Assembly: GCF_964340395.1 (NCBI RefSeq)
Contig: NC_135560.1
Coordinates: forward strand, 13,296,598-13,360,097
Direction: 5' to 3'
DNA: 63,500 nt
Source of the DNA: Glandiceps talaboti
Lineage: Eukaryota; Hemichordata; Enteropneusta; Spengelidae
The position numbers and the translations under genes were made by a program. Shown in pieces: positions 45,313-58,003 of this stretch. Below the pieces are notes generated by a model. It searched no databases. It saw nothing but the letters and a program-made list of their open reading frames with translations, and had not been told where the DNA came from. Positions within the stretch are counted from its first letter, which is position 1; the number at the start of each line of letters is the position of its first letter.

Positions 45313-45737
45313 ATGATTATCCTTCTGCGAGGACTGAAGACATATCTTCTAGATTTTTTCTTCGTTATGTTGTTATACACGATGGCAGCAGGCATCATTG
45401 ATATTTTAACTACCTTTCACGCGATCATGGTGGATGCCCTTACTGACATTAGATGTTTGATGAACAAGAAATTCAGGAAGTTGGAGCGTTGCAAATCAAT
45501 AACGAATGAATCCAGATTCGAAAACATTATTGATGAATATGATTTTGAATTATCATATAGTGATGACTGGTCCTCCGATTACTCCCACGGCAATGACTTC
45601 ACATATACAGGTTCTCTACCTGACAGCAATTCATACTCTACCTCCGTGACGCTGCAATCAGTTAAAGCGGTCTCCAACACGGAGGTGACTACATCGGGAA
45701 TGATACCTACTACTGTCAACTCACCAGCTTCCAACAG
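45313..45737 (+). CDS. STRA6-like B, exon B1
   Basis: The ATG at 45313 aligns with the gene A start (MIILLRGLKTYLLDFFFVML). A hydrophobic segment at residues about 14-42 is followed by a 95-residue linker with many Ser, Thr and Asp (DDWSSDYSHGNDFTYTGSLP). The frame is open upstream from 45235 but has no earlier ATG. Donor AACAG|GTGGGT, phase 2; an internal CAG|GTTCTC (45610) would give phase 1. A TATA-like ACATAAAAA lies near 45192. Confidence 0.75.
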
Positions 45738-45840
45738 GTGGGTGATGATGTTACGTATTAACGATTCGATTTAACTGAACCAGGTGAAGCAGCATTGTAC
45801 ACCGAGGTATAGAGCATATGTGGACAACGAGAAGTAGGTA

Positions 45841-45961
45841 TACACACATACATACATACATACATACATACATACATGCATATATGCATACATGCATGCA
45901 TGCATGCATGCATACATACATACATACATACATACATACATACATACATACATACATACAT

Positions 45962-46020
<59 letters not shown>
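45841..46020 (+). repeat. (CATA)n/(CATG)n/(GACA)n microsatellite
   Basis: ACAT units, a short ATGC block and a (GACA)n run, about 100 bp into gene B intron 1. Confidence 0.95.
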
Positions 46021-46489
46021 AACAGACTAATTTGTGCAGCCATATTTCTGTTTTAACTTGTACATTCACTTTACAAAGTGATGTGATCGACATGTTTTGG
46101 CAATTTTGCCTTCATAATCGCACCTTTAACATTGAGTTACAAGGTCATCATGAACTATCAGTAATCCTTAATATATTCATGTCACAAATAGATTCGTTGT
46201 TCGCTATAAACTCTAACAACGACTGTATTAGTGATAGCATTGACATGGTTAAGACAACATTGCAAATCAATGATCACGCAAAGTGAAGACGTGCGTGGAA
46301 AGAGAAGGAATATATACCATGGAGACGAGGTGCCCAATAGGCATGACCTTATGTAAATAGCTTTCTGTTAGGGATAAGACAAGACTGTCGAGAATTGTAA
46401 AATATATATAGCAGACTTGTAGAGGATAAGACGTCCTGAGCTCGTTGAATTGTACAAACAGGTACAAAATGATTCATCTCACTCATCTC
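46021..46489 (+). other. Gene B intron 1 segment
   Basis: Includes an open stretch of about 85 codons (46027-46286, for example FNIELQGHHELSVILNIF) with no acceptor/donor pair of the required phase and no similarity I recognise. Left as noncoding. Confidence 0.35.
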
Positions 46490-46690
46490 ACCCATCAGGT
46501 CGCCATACTACAACTAAGCACATACACGCGAGTGCCAACGATTTTATGTCTATGTGGTGGCATGTTAGTTTACATCAAACAGACAAAATGTTGCAAGAAA
46601 CTGTATTCATTCGATATTGGTGTTTTTAATTGTAAAATGTAAAGTTTCGTATTGGTTTCTGCCAGGATGTATCAAACAGAACCACGCAAC
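46490..46690 (+). repeat. Inverted-repeat element R1, copy 2 (partial)
   Basis: Shares GTGGTGGCATGTTAGTTTAC-like sequence, GACAAAATG..GCAAGAAACTG, TATTGGTTTCTGC and GTATCAAACAGA with 11000-11460. The end runs into a long (AT)n array. Confidence 0.6.
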
Positions 46691-46693
46691 GCT

Positions 46694-46698
46694 GTATA

Positions 46699-46788
<90 letters not shown>

Positions 46789-46876
46789 ATATATATAAGA
46801 AGACGAGTATGATATTACATTATGGATTTACACTACGGACCGTTTCACAAGAAGGATCATGAGGTGTAATAATGAG

Positions 46877-46956
<80 letters not shown>
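46694..46956 (+). repeat. Two (AT)n microsatellites
   Basis: Runs at about 46694-46786 and 46878-46956, separated by about 90 bp of mixed sequence containing AAGACGAGTATGATATTAC. Confidence 0.95.
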
Positions 46957-46958
<2 letters not shown>

Positions 46959-47140
46959 CTTTGGATCGGAATAACAAGAGCAAGGCCTAAGGAAACGAGT
47001 TCAGTGTATTGAAAAATAGGAGAAGAATATGATTAGCAGCCTCGTACCTGTGATTCCATTTCAAGATGGATCAAGTTAACCAATTATCAGTGTCTACCTT
47101 AGGATTGGTTCCTTTGTATTGGCCCACATTACATGTCTCA

Positions 47141-47172
47141 AAGTGGGGGGGGGGGGAGATGTAGGGGGGGGG
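47141..47172 (+). repeat. Two G-runs
   Basis: G-runs of about 12 and 9 bases separated by AGATGTA. Possible quadruplex-forming sequence; no function assigned. Confidence 0.7.
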
Positions 47173-47527
47173 GTAAATTGAGAAAAGACCAAACATTTGA
47201 TTGGCAGAAATCAAGAAATCAGCTTTTAGGTATCTTTTTAACCAGTAACCGTTTGTCAACCGTATACTCAAAAGAAATACATAGATGTATGAAAATATTG
47301 TCGGTCCTAGCTAGACGATATAGCTTGAGATTAAAGGCTCTGTTACATTATCAAGGGATTATAAGGCCAATCTGGTCAGCGCGCGTAATATCCCCGCGTC
47401 AGTCTTTTGTTTTCTTTTTTGTCCACCCCATGCAGTCTGCAGATCCGTGGGGAAACACAAATATAACCCCTCCCTAGTTCAGCGAAGACAACTGCAGAGC
47501 CATTTATGAACAAGCAAATGCCACATA

Positions 47528-47690
47528 CACACTTGCTCTAAAGTTCTAAATAAAAGAACAGTAACTGCCATAAATAGTAGACTGGGTGACAGATTTGTTG
47601 AGAATTTAAAAAAAATCGCATCGTCTCACCATTTCAGACAAACTGTCCTGACCAGAAACAATTCTCTTTTTGTTGGTCTAATCGTTTGAA
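47528..47690 (-). repeat. Dispersed repeat family R2, copy 3 (inverse)
   Basis: Inverse of 18998-19130: AGAACAGTAACTGCCATA and CTGACCAGAAACAATT are shared. Confidence 0.6.
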
Positions 47691-48820
47691 GTGATAATCG
47701 ATGGAATGGATACAATGTCTATATGTATATTAGGTTTTCAACAATTATTTCAACTCATTTTTCACTAATTCATTTTAAAATGTCATAGTTTGGTTAAATC
47801 AACAGACTGCCTATTTGTGAATACTATAATTATAATTATCAATTTAAAGTAAAAATAAAAGTCAACAACCCGCAAGTGTTCTTATTGAGCAATTCTCTAG
47901 GGTTGTCGTCAAATGGAAACTAATTTTTGTCAATAACTAGGCTTTGTCGATATTTTGCCTTCTAATAACAATCTGTCAGTGACAAAATGAAAAAAAAAAT
48001 ATAAAGACGGCCTTTTAAATGAACTCGTACTCTCTCGGGAACAATGGGTATGTTCACTCCTTATAATACTGAAAGACTTGCCAATATTCCTCTACTTTAG
48101 TGATTAAAATGAAAGTTGAAGGTAGGTCAGATGGCACAGGCTTTAATTAGGTACTGGCGTTGATCACTAAAGTCCCATGGCAATTTGAGATGAAGTTCAA
48201 CTCGGTCATATCAAGTTCACCCGTTTTCGGCGTTAATGTGTAATTACTCCAATAGCTCTAATTTCTTCAGCTTGTGCTGACTCTGGTCAATTCGTTATTA
48301 CAGTTTGAAAATATTCGCCCAATAAACTGACTTGCAGGAATGAGGGATTACATACCTCAGACTATGATTATACAAATGAAGTCATTATGTAAATGAACAT
48401 GCGCAACTACGATGAGCAAACAGTAGCTTGATATATGAAAGGTTGCATGTAATTTCCATGTAAATTATGTAAATTCAATATACAGGTTGGCTGATAATGA
48501 CTATTAACTGAATCAGTTTGAACGGGAATCAGTACAAGCAAAAGATACAAGAGCTATATATCGATGTAACACATCAGTGCCAAACACAGTCTATGGCAAG
48601 TTTATCAAGTAGGGAAACTAATGACAACATTATACAAAGAAGCAAAGAAAGGAGGAAAGACAAAACAAGCCGACACAATTGCATTGCTATGTCTACGATA
48701 TAGGAATGATATACCAGCAACAAATTCAGTACATTTGTGAACAACGTTTGTGTTCACCTGATCAATCAATGAATGAATTATTAGTCATATGGTATACGAT
48801 CACTTGACTATCTTTCACAG

Positions 48821-48906
48821 ACATAAACAAACAGATAAGAACTTGGCGTGAACCTACGTCAGAGGAACCTGATGTTAATTTGTATCAATGTATGTCAGCG
48901 CCATTT
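48821..48906 (+). CDS. STRA6-like B, exon B2 (candidate)
   Basis: Acceptor CTATCTTTCACAG, donor TTT|GTAATT. It ends NLYQCMSAPF directly before VFILVALAFLQRRK of B3, close to human GLYHACLASLS before ILVLLLLAMLVRRR. The outgoing phase 0 fits B3. The incoming phase must be 1, which fits the alternative B1 donor at 45610 but not the one at 45737; an intervening exon is the other option. Confidence 0.45.
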
Positions 48907-49744
48907 GTAATTGATTACAAGCGGCATGTCTAGACAGCTGCTGTATGGGTTGTATGTGCTTCTGTTCACAAGCATTATATTATAGATGATTCTATTTACT
49001 GTATTTCATGCATTATTAATCGGTATATGAGTCTACAAATATTTCAAAAATTCCCTTTTGTCGGAAAGATGTAAAAGGAAAAAGCATTTAAATTTAGGAG
49101 AAAGCGTTCAATAAATCATACTTACAATTGAAAATGGAAAATTCTTCACGAATACACCTTCAAAATTCAAGAAAGCAATGGTAGACACAAACTAGAATGG
49201 TTTCAATCGTTGTCGGTACAATTTTAACCACAGATATCTGTATTTGGATAATTTGGAAGTTTTCTTGTTTCATTTTTCATTGATTTTTGCAAACATTTTA
49301 AAACTTACAAGCAAGTCTGATGGGGGTTTTCTCTCAAACTTTTATATTGACTAAAATGTCACAGTGAAATCTCGCGATACTGGGTTACACAGTGTTTGCC
49401 AAAATTCCGACTTGATTGATCAAACAGATAGATTGTTACAATGCTGTCCAGTTGGGATTTTGGCAATCATCGATTTACACACAATCATGCGAGATTTCGC
49501 TGTCTCGCGAGATTTAAATTTTATTCGAAAACTTATTTTTTAAGCAAACTAGTTCCTCTTTCTTGAGCAGAAATTATTATTGTTGTATCATTTACTCGTT
49601 TCTGTCCTTGAGTTATTTCATATTTGTATCTCACCAGCACTGTTGTCATCAATTGTTTCACGGGGAGTGTTAGTGAGGATATCTTGTGGCATGTAATTCC
49701 GGCGGTAAGTAAAGAATTAACAGCGGCATGCTGTTTGATGTATG

Positions 49745-49787
49745 TTATGATATCATCATGATGATGATCATGATATCATCACCGTCG

Positions 49788-49836
<49 letters not shown>
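49745..49836 (+). repeat. ATGATC cluster and (ATC)n
   Basis: Palindromic CATGATGATGATCATG-like text followed by about 17 ATC units. Confidence 0.9.
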
Positions 49837-52009
49837 TTTATTCACAATTTAACCAATTACAAGCCACGTTGAACGCGTTTGAACAACACTATGGAATTTA
49901 TACCTGGACGTTCCACGTCACTCGTCTGCGGTGCTCCTAATATGACTTAAAACGTTCAAAGTCGCCGTTACTCTTCTCGATTTTTTCATAAATTACGCAG
50001 GTATAATTATATTGTATTACATTCGCGAAACGTGTTTCTTTATTTGACCGGATAATACGTGCATCCTTCTTATGAGTTTGTCACTCTTCGTCTTTTGATT
50101 CATAGTGACAAGGCCCCTTAAGTCACTCGTATTTTTCATGAAACTGGTTATGATAAATGATTACAAATAATGAATAGCAACAGCTGCAGCTACATTTATC
50201 ATAATAATGAAAAGCTCCTAACTCTGGGATATATTTCACCGAGATAATTCTACTAGTGTGTTATCCACATCTTTGTACACCTGTGTTCCTTGATTGAATT
50301 ACAGTACATGTCATAAATGATAAAATCTATAACTATTCACAGAGCGTATTATCATCATATCGATCATCACCATCACTAGCAACATACCTCTCGTGAAAAT
50401 CTGGAAAGGATTCGACAACAGTTTTCTCTTCTACAACCATTTATTATGACGTAGTCATAATTATCCGAATTCATTTTGGCGCTCAACTATATTTTTTGGC
50501 AGAAATATAACTTTCAGATTAATTTTTTTGCTTCACTTTAATACTACTGACATTATATTTATAGGCACATCACTTTTATCGGTTTATGTATCGATTCACA
50601 CCTAATTTTTAGAATAAATCTGCCGACAGTATCTGTAGTTTCTGCAGAATTTACCAGTGAAAGCATTAATGGCGGAAATATTGTTTTTAAAAACCCGACA
50701 TAAGTCTATAACCAAATTACAAACATCACAGTCTTTCAATTTTTTAAATATAATTTGAGTCCCCTGAAGTCTAGATCTGTCACAATCTACATGTTAGAAG
50801 AATGTCACGTGATTTACACGTGATTAGGAAACCCCATATACTAACTTATTTAAGCCCCCTGAGGGATTATTGTTATGGACAGCTCTTCATACTTTTAGTT
50901 TTTTTTACCTTCCGAAATCTGAGTTTATTAATATTTGGCATGGAAAAGCATGTATTTATCGGTTATTCCATACAAAACTACTCAACCTTAAAGAGCAGTC
51001 TTTTCAATCATGATGGCTGCGCGCTTTCTCTCTAAAAATTCCTAGGAGTAGTATAGTTACTATGACAACAACAAAACATCTATTTAGGATTTGCGTTTCA
51101 ACAACTGTGCCCAAATGACCCAACGTCGATGTCATCTCAAAATAAATATAAGTTTGTTCTAGCTATTGACATGTGACAAACCGGGATGAAAGCGAAACCG
51201 ATGAATTCTGTACTTCAGTCAAAATATTTGATAGTGTTAAACATTCAATTTTAGATTACTTTGGGCAGACATCCATGCGAATATACTTGTGAGCCTGCAG
51301 CTAATAACTAGGTGCCGTTTAATATATTTTAGACTTTGGTGAAAGTGTACGTGTGGGGAAAATAACAATCAGACTAATCAGTCATCAAGGACCTAATTAT
51401 CGCGCCAATTGCTATATAAATCATTTTTGCCATACTTCATGTTTTTTAATAAATGTTTATAGTAGGCATTATTTGGAATTCTTAGACATGTAAATTTATG
51501 GTCTTGATTAGCAGCTATTTATTAATTCATGGGCTTCTGCTCACCGCAGTCAATATGAGAAAATTGGCGTTTATATAAAGATCAATATTTACGACGTTGT
51601 AGATAATTTGATAACGAACCTACACTTGTACCATGTCTGTTTTACAGCAAGCTGCAATTCAAGACCGAGTAAAATAACATCTCTCGAATTAATGTGATCG
51701 ACATCAATCGATTTACAGAACTGCATGTATAATACAAGTACGTATGTAGTCCAAGTAACGTGTAGTAAGTACGGCAGAGAAAACCTGCCATTCGTGATAA
51801 CAGTATAGTTTATTTGCTTTTCCAGGCCTCTGACCCATTTCCAAAGAAGTTACATTTTTTGAAATTAGAAAACAAGGTGATTGGTTACAGCATGATGTTA
51901 CATGTACAAACGTGTTCAATACATTAATAAAACTACTTGAATTTCAAATAAAAGTGAATATGTATACAGACTCCCTGCAAGTATTAGTCATAATCTCTTT
52001 TACAACTCG

Positions 52010-52172
52010 TAGAATGACCAGAGTATATATTCCATATTTTTTTGTACAAAATGGCTTGTGCATGGTATTATAGTTTATTTTGTGTATATATCTTAGTGCA
52101 GCTGAAAATGTGGTTTCCGCAGGAGTAAATTAAATGTACAATTAAATTTTCTATTCTATTCTATTCCACCCT
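52010..52172 (+). mobile_element. Dispersed repeat R3, copy 2, probable retrotransposon 3' tail
   Basis: Starts with AGAATGACCAGAGTATATAT as in copy 1 and ends AATTAAATTT followed by three to four TTCTA units, which looks like a short tandem 3' tail of a non-LTR element. Confidence 0.5.
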
Positions 52173-52959
52173 ATAAAATCACCATAAATTCATTAGGTGG
52201 TACAAACGTCAAAGTGCATCAATAAAAAGCATTGTGTTGTATTTGCCAATTTACCTTTATACATCATTGAAGATTACTAACACTAATGACTGACATTGAA
52301 AAGCTATATAATTTTTTAATTAAGTAAAGTGTTCACACGATTTCCTTTACACAGATAAAGACGGAACGGGTTGACTGGTCAACAATAGCAGTATGCAAAA
52401 TGCCTCAACTATTTAAGTTGTAATTAGCTATAGACTCAACCTACTCGCTAAAGGTTACAACACATTTTTCTTATCTGAAACAACAATAGGTGGCTGGGAC
52501 TTTCATAAAAGGATATCTTAAAGCCTGGGGATGTTAATGTACCATATAGAGTGTTTATATTGAATGTATTAAGACTTCGTTTCCTAATATCTATCGGCCG
52601 TTCGATCAAACTCTAGGAGATATCTGTAGATCAGCACCCTTCGATCTATATACAAAACTAAATCATATGTTGTTGTTTTCATTTACCGAATATTGAGCAC
52701 AAATTAGCCAATTGCAAATCTATTTTGTGGTAAATAATTTGCTCTGGTTCATGAGAAGATGGTCACAGCACTTTCGCGAATATCCAATACTGTCACCAAA
52801 ACCACAAGATAAATAAGGCCAAATAAGGTTGAAAGGGGAAATATCTCTCCTATATTGCCAACAGATTCTGCTACAACAGTAACGAGCCAAACTTTATGTA
52901 GTGTAAAGGCAGTACAACTCTAACCATCTATGCAAATCATCGATTTGTGGCCTCCGGTT

Positions 52960-53292
52960 CAGCCATTGAGATTCAAATATAGGTATTTATTAATGCAGTG
53001 CCTTCACACACATTCACGTGGCGGTAGTAGTGGGAAGTAACCAATGCCTTTAAAACTTTCAACATTGGTGACAGCGGTGGGATTGAATCCTTATTAGTGA
53101 TTCTGTGACTCGTGTCCTTGTTACATTTCTGACATTATTTTAACCAACATTTCGAACTACTTCAACAGAGGGAGGGTCGTGTTTTAGAGAAAGAAGGTTG
53201 AGAAATGACCACTTTTTAGCACGATGGAATCAGGGGAGGGTTACATTCAACGCAACAGCCCGAGCTTGATTTCCCTTGCCCCCCCCCCCCCG
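52960..53292 (+). mobile_element. Partial F4-type element
   Basis: Follows the order of the interior of 14490-14850: GGCGGTAGTAGTGGGAAGTAAC, GTGGGATTGAATCC, GAGGGAGGGTC..TTTTAGAGAAAG, GAGCTTGATTT, C-run. The terminal ATTACTGAAGGCTCCCT is missing here. Confidence 0.6.
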
Positions 53293-55558
53293 TTTGGATA
53301 TTTTGACTTGTACTATAACTATCAGTTAAATACTTTGACAACTAAAATTGTTGTCTGTTTTGCAATTTTGTAGATGTCATTTTATCATTTATCTCGGGAC
53401 GCTTTTCAAATAATTGTGGTTATCTTGCAATTGCAACCTTATCTCCAAACCGTGTTAAACTAATAAGAAATCTCTGCTTCGTCTGCCATCTGCTAAATCA
53501 TTCAGTTTACTGATGTTACATGATGCTTACAGAATCTGAGGCAGAGAAGTGTACATTTTGAGTTACTAGCAGATCATTGCTCTTTCGTCTTCTTAAGTTT
53601 ACACTTAAAGGAAGCCGCTTTCCATTTCGTATGCATTAACTTGTTCTGATGGCCCTATTCCAAGCTATTGTGCTGTGAAATTATTAGCCAATTATCAGAC
53701 CGCAACCATTACAACTTCTCACGCATGACTGTTGCAAATAAAGGAAACATGATCAATCAAGAGCGCTCCTCGAATTTTAATGAAAACGTTAGAAATTTAC
53801 TGTCAACTTCCAATGTCCAGCGGTTCTCACATTATCACAATGTTTGTTGGATGCAATTCGAGAGAGCAAACAATGATCTGATTTTCTAACATTGAAATTA
53901 CTAGTTAATAACATTTATCGGTCTTGTACAATCTGTTTGAGAAAATTTCATATTTTCTGGTTTAACAGTCAAACTAATAACTAATAACAAGTGTTTGCAA
54001 AGAGTTCAAGAACACAGTAGCCTAGGATACCATGGTTATTGAATTGTCATGAAAACAGTGTTGTTTGCTAGATCTTGATCAAATCGCTCGTCGATTTTAG
54101 TGGTTACAAGAAAATAGGTATACTTGTCAATTTGCAAGGTTGCATCAGTGTAGTGAAATGTATGCAATTAGGACGCTAAATGATTGATATAATCAAACTG
54201 ATTTTGTATTAAAACGGTAATTTAATATACCGCCCTGTTCATATTATCGGAAATTTGTGATGATTGATCATCAAACCATTTCTAAAATCATCAAATGTAC
54301 AAGTGATTATTACATGCATATTCAGTTCATAAATCAACAATTATTTGATCAGGAATGTTTTGCAATGAATTTATCATCGACATAGTTATTTCATATCATT
54401 CTTGTTGAATGCGTGTGACAAAAGATAAAAGTCATTTTCCTATCCACATTAGCATTGTTCTAGGTCGACTAACATGCATCATATGTAGGTCATATTCGAG
54501 TCAATTGCGCACTAACCTGCTGCCATCACAGCTGAAGAATATGACACGACCGTTCTTGGTTATTAAAAATGATTAAATAGTCCAGTTATTAATATGATGA
54601 CTGCGAGCACTTACATAGAGTGGATGAATTTGATCGGATAATTTAACTTTCTGTCCGTTTGCTGTAAGATATTTCGGTGTAATAATGGTTTATATGTGAT
54701 AACGACGGATTCTATGTGTTTTACTTCTTAATTTAACATTCAGACCATGAATAGTGTGAAAGTGCGTAAAAACTGACATTATCTAGATATTGGCACCGCT
54801 TTGTCCCTTTTCTATGATGAGCGTTAATTACTGACTTGCTGCTGCACATAAGTAGATTACGTCCAACATCTAAGATCCCCCAGGACACGCCATCGCGTCT
54901 TTAATATCTTTTTTACGGTTTGTTCCTCAGACTGGATCATATTACACTTAGGGTTATCAGAGCGTGATATATGTTGTATTTACATGCTGTCAATGTGACA
55001 CTGTTAACTGAGCATTTACCTCCCATGACCTTACCATAAAGTATTGCTGACCCTCGATAAATACCTGCCCAAAAGTGTAAAGGCCCACGGAAATGAGTTC
55101 CATCAGTGTCAGTCTTTGCATCTGCAGCTCAACCATACAGGCGCGGGTTTTGTTACACGACTTAATCGAATTCGCCCTTTTGTTAATTAGCGACTATTCT
55201 TGCGGAAATGCAATATAATTTTCCCACTCTGCTTCAAATATACGATTCGTTTGATTGATATAACTATTTAATAATATATTAGTTTAAACATAGTCTTTTA
55301 TTTGCAATTCACCATGTATGTCAGTCATAAATTGGGGTATTTCTGTTGCATATGCTTTTGCCAAGGCCAATTTCTTCATTTAGTAGCAAAAGACTAGTTT
55401 ATAGCAAACATGTCCATGTTGGACGCTCTTTTGGACACATCATATCACGTAAAGGGCAATAAGGAAATAAACATGTCCAGAGACACACAGACACAAAGGC
55501 TGACATGGACACACCAGGAGGTCTTTACCATCGAGTTTCGTTCTTTTTTTCATCACAG

Positions 55559-55644
55559 GTTTTTATTCTAGTGGCATTAGCTTTCCTCCAACGAAGAAAA
55601 TATCGTTGTTTAGATATCTGCAAAGGAAGACCTGGCATAGTTAT
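55559..55644 (+). CDS. STRA6-like B, exon B3
   Basis: 86 nt, phase 0 to 2. Encodes VFILVALAFLQRRKYRCLDI and then CKGRPGIV. The CxGRPG motif is shared with human CVRGRPG and gene A CGGRPS. Acceptor TTTTTTTCATCACAG, donor GTAAGT. Confidence 0.9.
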
Positions 55645-55810
55645 GTAAGTGTTACTGAGTCCCTTAGTATTGTACAGATAGCACTAAAATTGCTAGTTTG
55701 CGCACTTAGATATGCGCGCTCACGATCACGCACATGATGCGATTGCATGCATACACACATACATGTATTACATAATACATATTTGTATTTATTTTAATTA
55801 CCTATGAACC

Positions 55811-55978
55811 CAATCTGATTAAAATCTGATGTGTTGAAAGTGGCTAGATGTCTTTACTTACCTCTCTTTCCATAGTTTTGTGTCGTTTTTTTTGTTTTGG
55901 GTGACCAACACAAAACGATGGGCACTGGTAAGTAAAGACATCTAGCCACTTTCACCGTATCAGATTTTAATCAGATTG
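55811..55978. mobile_element. Foldback element with 52-bp arms
   Basis: Arms 55811-55862 and 55927-55978 are inverse copies (AGTGGCTAGATGTCTTTACT against AGTAAAGACATCTAGCCACT) around a 64-bp centre. It lies in gene B intron 3. Confidence 0.85.
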
Positions 55979-56113
55979 CTAGAACCCGAGCCTTTAGATG
56001 AAGGATTGGTATACAGTATCTCCCACTTTACAATCCAAGCTTCATTCCCAAGAACGTATAAATTTCCCTAACCTTACTGTCTGACAACTGAGTGTTATTT
56101 GTTTTATCAACAG

Positions 56114-56250
56114 ACCGGTTAATCTTATGGATGACCATAGCAACCGTATTGGTTTTCTCGCCGCTTTTGGTACTACAGCATCGAATGTCCTTGATCTGTT
56201 CACCGGAAACTTTGCAATATCATTTAGTGACTTAGGACGCGAGGCAGCAG
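56114..56250 (+). CDS. STRA6-like B, exon B4
   Basis: 137 nt, phase 2 to 1. Encodes PVNLMDDHSNRIGFLAAFGT and SNVLDLFTGNFAISFSDLG. It matches gene A exon A4 residue by residue and human [20 protein letters not shown]. Confidence 0.92.
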
Positions 56251-56999
56251 GTACGTCATACATTATTCAAGTTTATTCGGAGATATGCATTACAACCGCT
56301 CTCACATTGCCATTTAATCGCGTCTGGGTCAAATGACTATACAAAAGCACAAACCAAGATGAACGTTGGTGGCGCCATACCAAAAGCCATTACATTTAGT
56401 TTTTAATTCCCAGTAAGTTGCAATGTTCATGTGAGAAATTATGGTTGCAAACACTTAAAATACAAATTTTAAAGTTGGCAATCAAATATACTTTGTAATG
56501 TTGCATGTCAAAATATCTTAGAAATATTTTGCATTTGCTGAGCTGAATTTGAGTTTGAAAATAACCTGTCGGCGCAGAACATGACTTAACTTTTGATGTT
56601 ATTTTAAGTGAACTTGGACCATTCTCTTTTCTAAAAGAAAATTTGGGGGTGGGGGGAGGGGTTACTGTTCAATACTTTTGAATGAACATAATGATCCAGT
56701 GAATGTATAAATATGACGCTTCAACACCAATAAACACATAGCCACATAATAACAGTGTGACGAATTCCTCGAAAAGAAGATCGTGAACTGCCAAATTCAA
56801 TCGCGATTCCAAAAGATCTAGAAACAAGCTTTCATATGATATGGTAAGCCTTTGGGTGGTACGAGTTATTTTGATTTCCAAACATAGTAGTCTCCGACAT
56901 ACATTCTTCATGAAGCCATAATTTCACATCACAATTTCACATTTTGCCATTCATAGCTGATATGTTTTGTCTTCTCGTTCATTCCTTTCCCTTTTCCAG

Positions 57000-57175
57000 T
57001 CTTCGCCGGAGCTGTCAATGTGTTTGTCTTGGTCCTGCAATTTTATCCAGTTTTCGCATGTATCTCAGCAGAAGACAAATTAGCTGGTTCTTTGCTTGGC
57101 TTCATCTATCTGATCTATACAACGAGTGTACTTGTGGCAGAGGCATGCTTATGTCATCCTACGCCATTTACAGTG
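57000..57175 (+). CDS. STRA6-like B, exon B5
   Basis: 176 nt, phase 1 to 0. Encodes GAVNVFVLVLQFYPVFACIS and a second helix GFIYLIYTTSVLVAEACLCH. It aligns with human [20 protein letters not shown]. Acceptor CTTTTCCAG, donor GTG|GTGAGA. Confidence 0.92.
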
Positions 57176-57892
57176 GTGAGAATCTCTAGCAATGTGAATT
57201 AGGTTACTTTACTATAGAAAAACGTTGCAATGGACTTAAAATGTTAGTGCTTACTTGAAAAAAAATCAAACCTAAGCACAAGTCTGTAACAGCAAAACTT
57301 AAGTTTTCGACACAAAATTTGACAGCAAAGCTTATATTTTGATAACAAACTTTAAAAAAAAAATCTTATAGAAAATTTAAGTTTTACTATTAAAATTGTG
57401 TTTTGTAGTCCCGTGTACACGTACGTGTTCAAAAGATTGTTTCTTCAATACCGTGTTTTAGAAATTGAAGTCGTACTTTGCTGTGATTTTTATATGTACA
57501 GATGTTTCATCCACAGCAGAGATGTAAACTTCATAAATATAACGGGAAATGTCAAACTTTTGTGTCGACTGGATGTGGATGGTGACGACTGTGTCTCGTT
57601 TTTACTTACAATCACTTCATGTACGTCCAATTGAACAACAATTTTGACATAGTTCAAATTGTTTTGCTAATCATTGAGTTACAAATATGGATTTGGTCTT
57701 TGTTGTTTCAATTGTTTTTATTTTGTTTCATCATTTACAAATCCAGAATTAACCCTATGTATTGTCATCCATATGACCTTTAACGTACAATATATCACTA
57801 GTAGACACAATTTTTTTCTAATAGCATCACGTTAGAGGGCACAGTAAGTTAAGAGAAACGGGTAATATAACGCCCTTAATTTATTTGTCTAG

Positions 57893-58003
57893 TTTATTGG
57901 TTGGATAGCTTCTGTAGATTGGATACTCCGAATCATCTTAGTGGTTAATTTTGGAGTCGTCCTGGTTCAGGAACTTTTAAAAGTTGGAATTACAGGTAGA
58001 AAG
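57893..58003 (+). CDS. STRA6-like B, exon B6
   Basis: 111 nt, phase 0 to 0. Encodes VDWILRIILVVNFGVVLVQE and LLKVGITGRK, a helix and the start of a cytoplasmic loop. Ten codons shorter than A6. Donor AAG|GTAAGT. Confidence 0.88.

Larger units (their letters stand above)
48907..55558 (+). other. Gene B intron 2
   Basis: About 6.6 kb, AT-rich. It contains an (ATC)n microsatellite (49745-49836), R3 copy 2 with a (TTCTA)n tail (52010-52172) and a partial F4 element (52960-53292). The rest shows no coding signal; short open frames, such as that at 53668-53889, have no family similarity. Confidence 0.5.

Noticed and set aside
33636-49836. The two ATGATC/(ATC)n repeats in genes A and B as orthologous intron markers
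   Set aside because: One lies before exon A13 and the other in gene B intron 2, so they are not in equivalent positions. Independent microsatellites.
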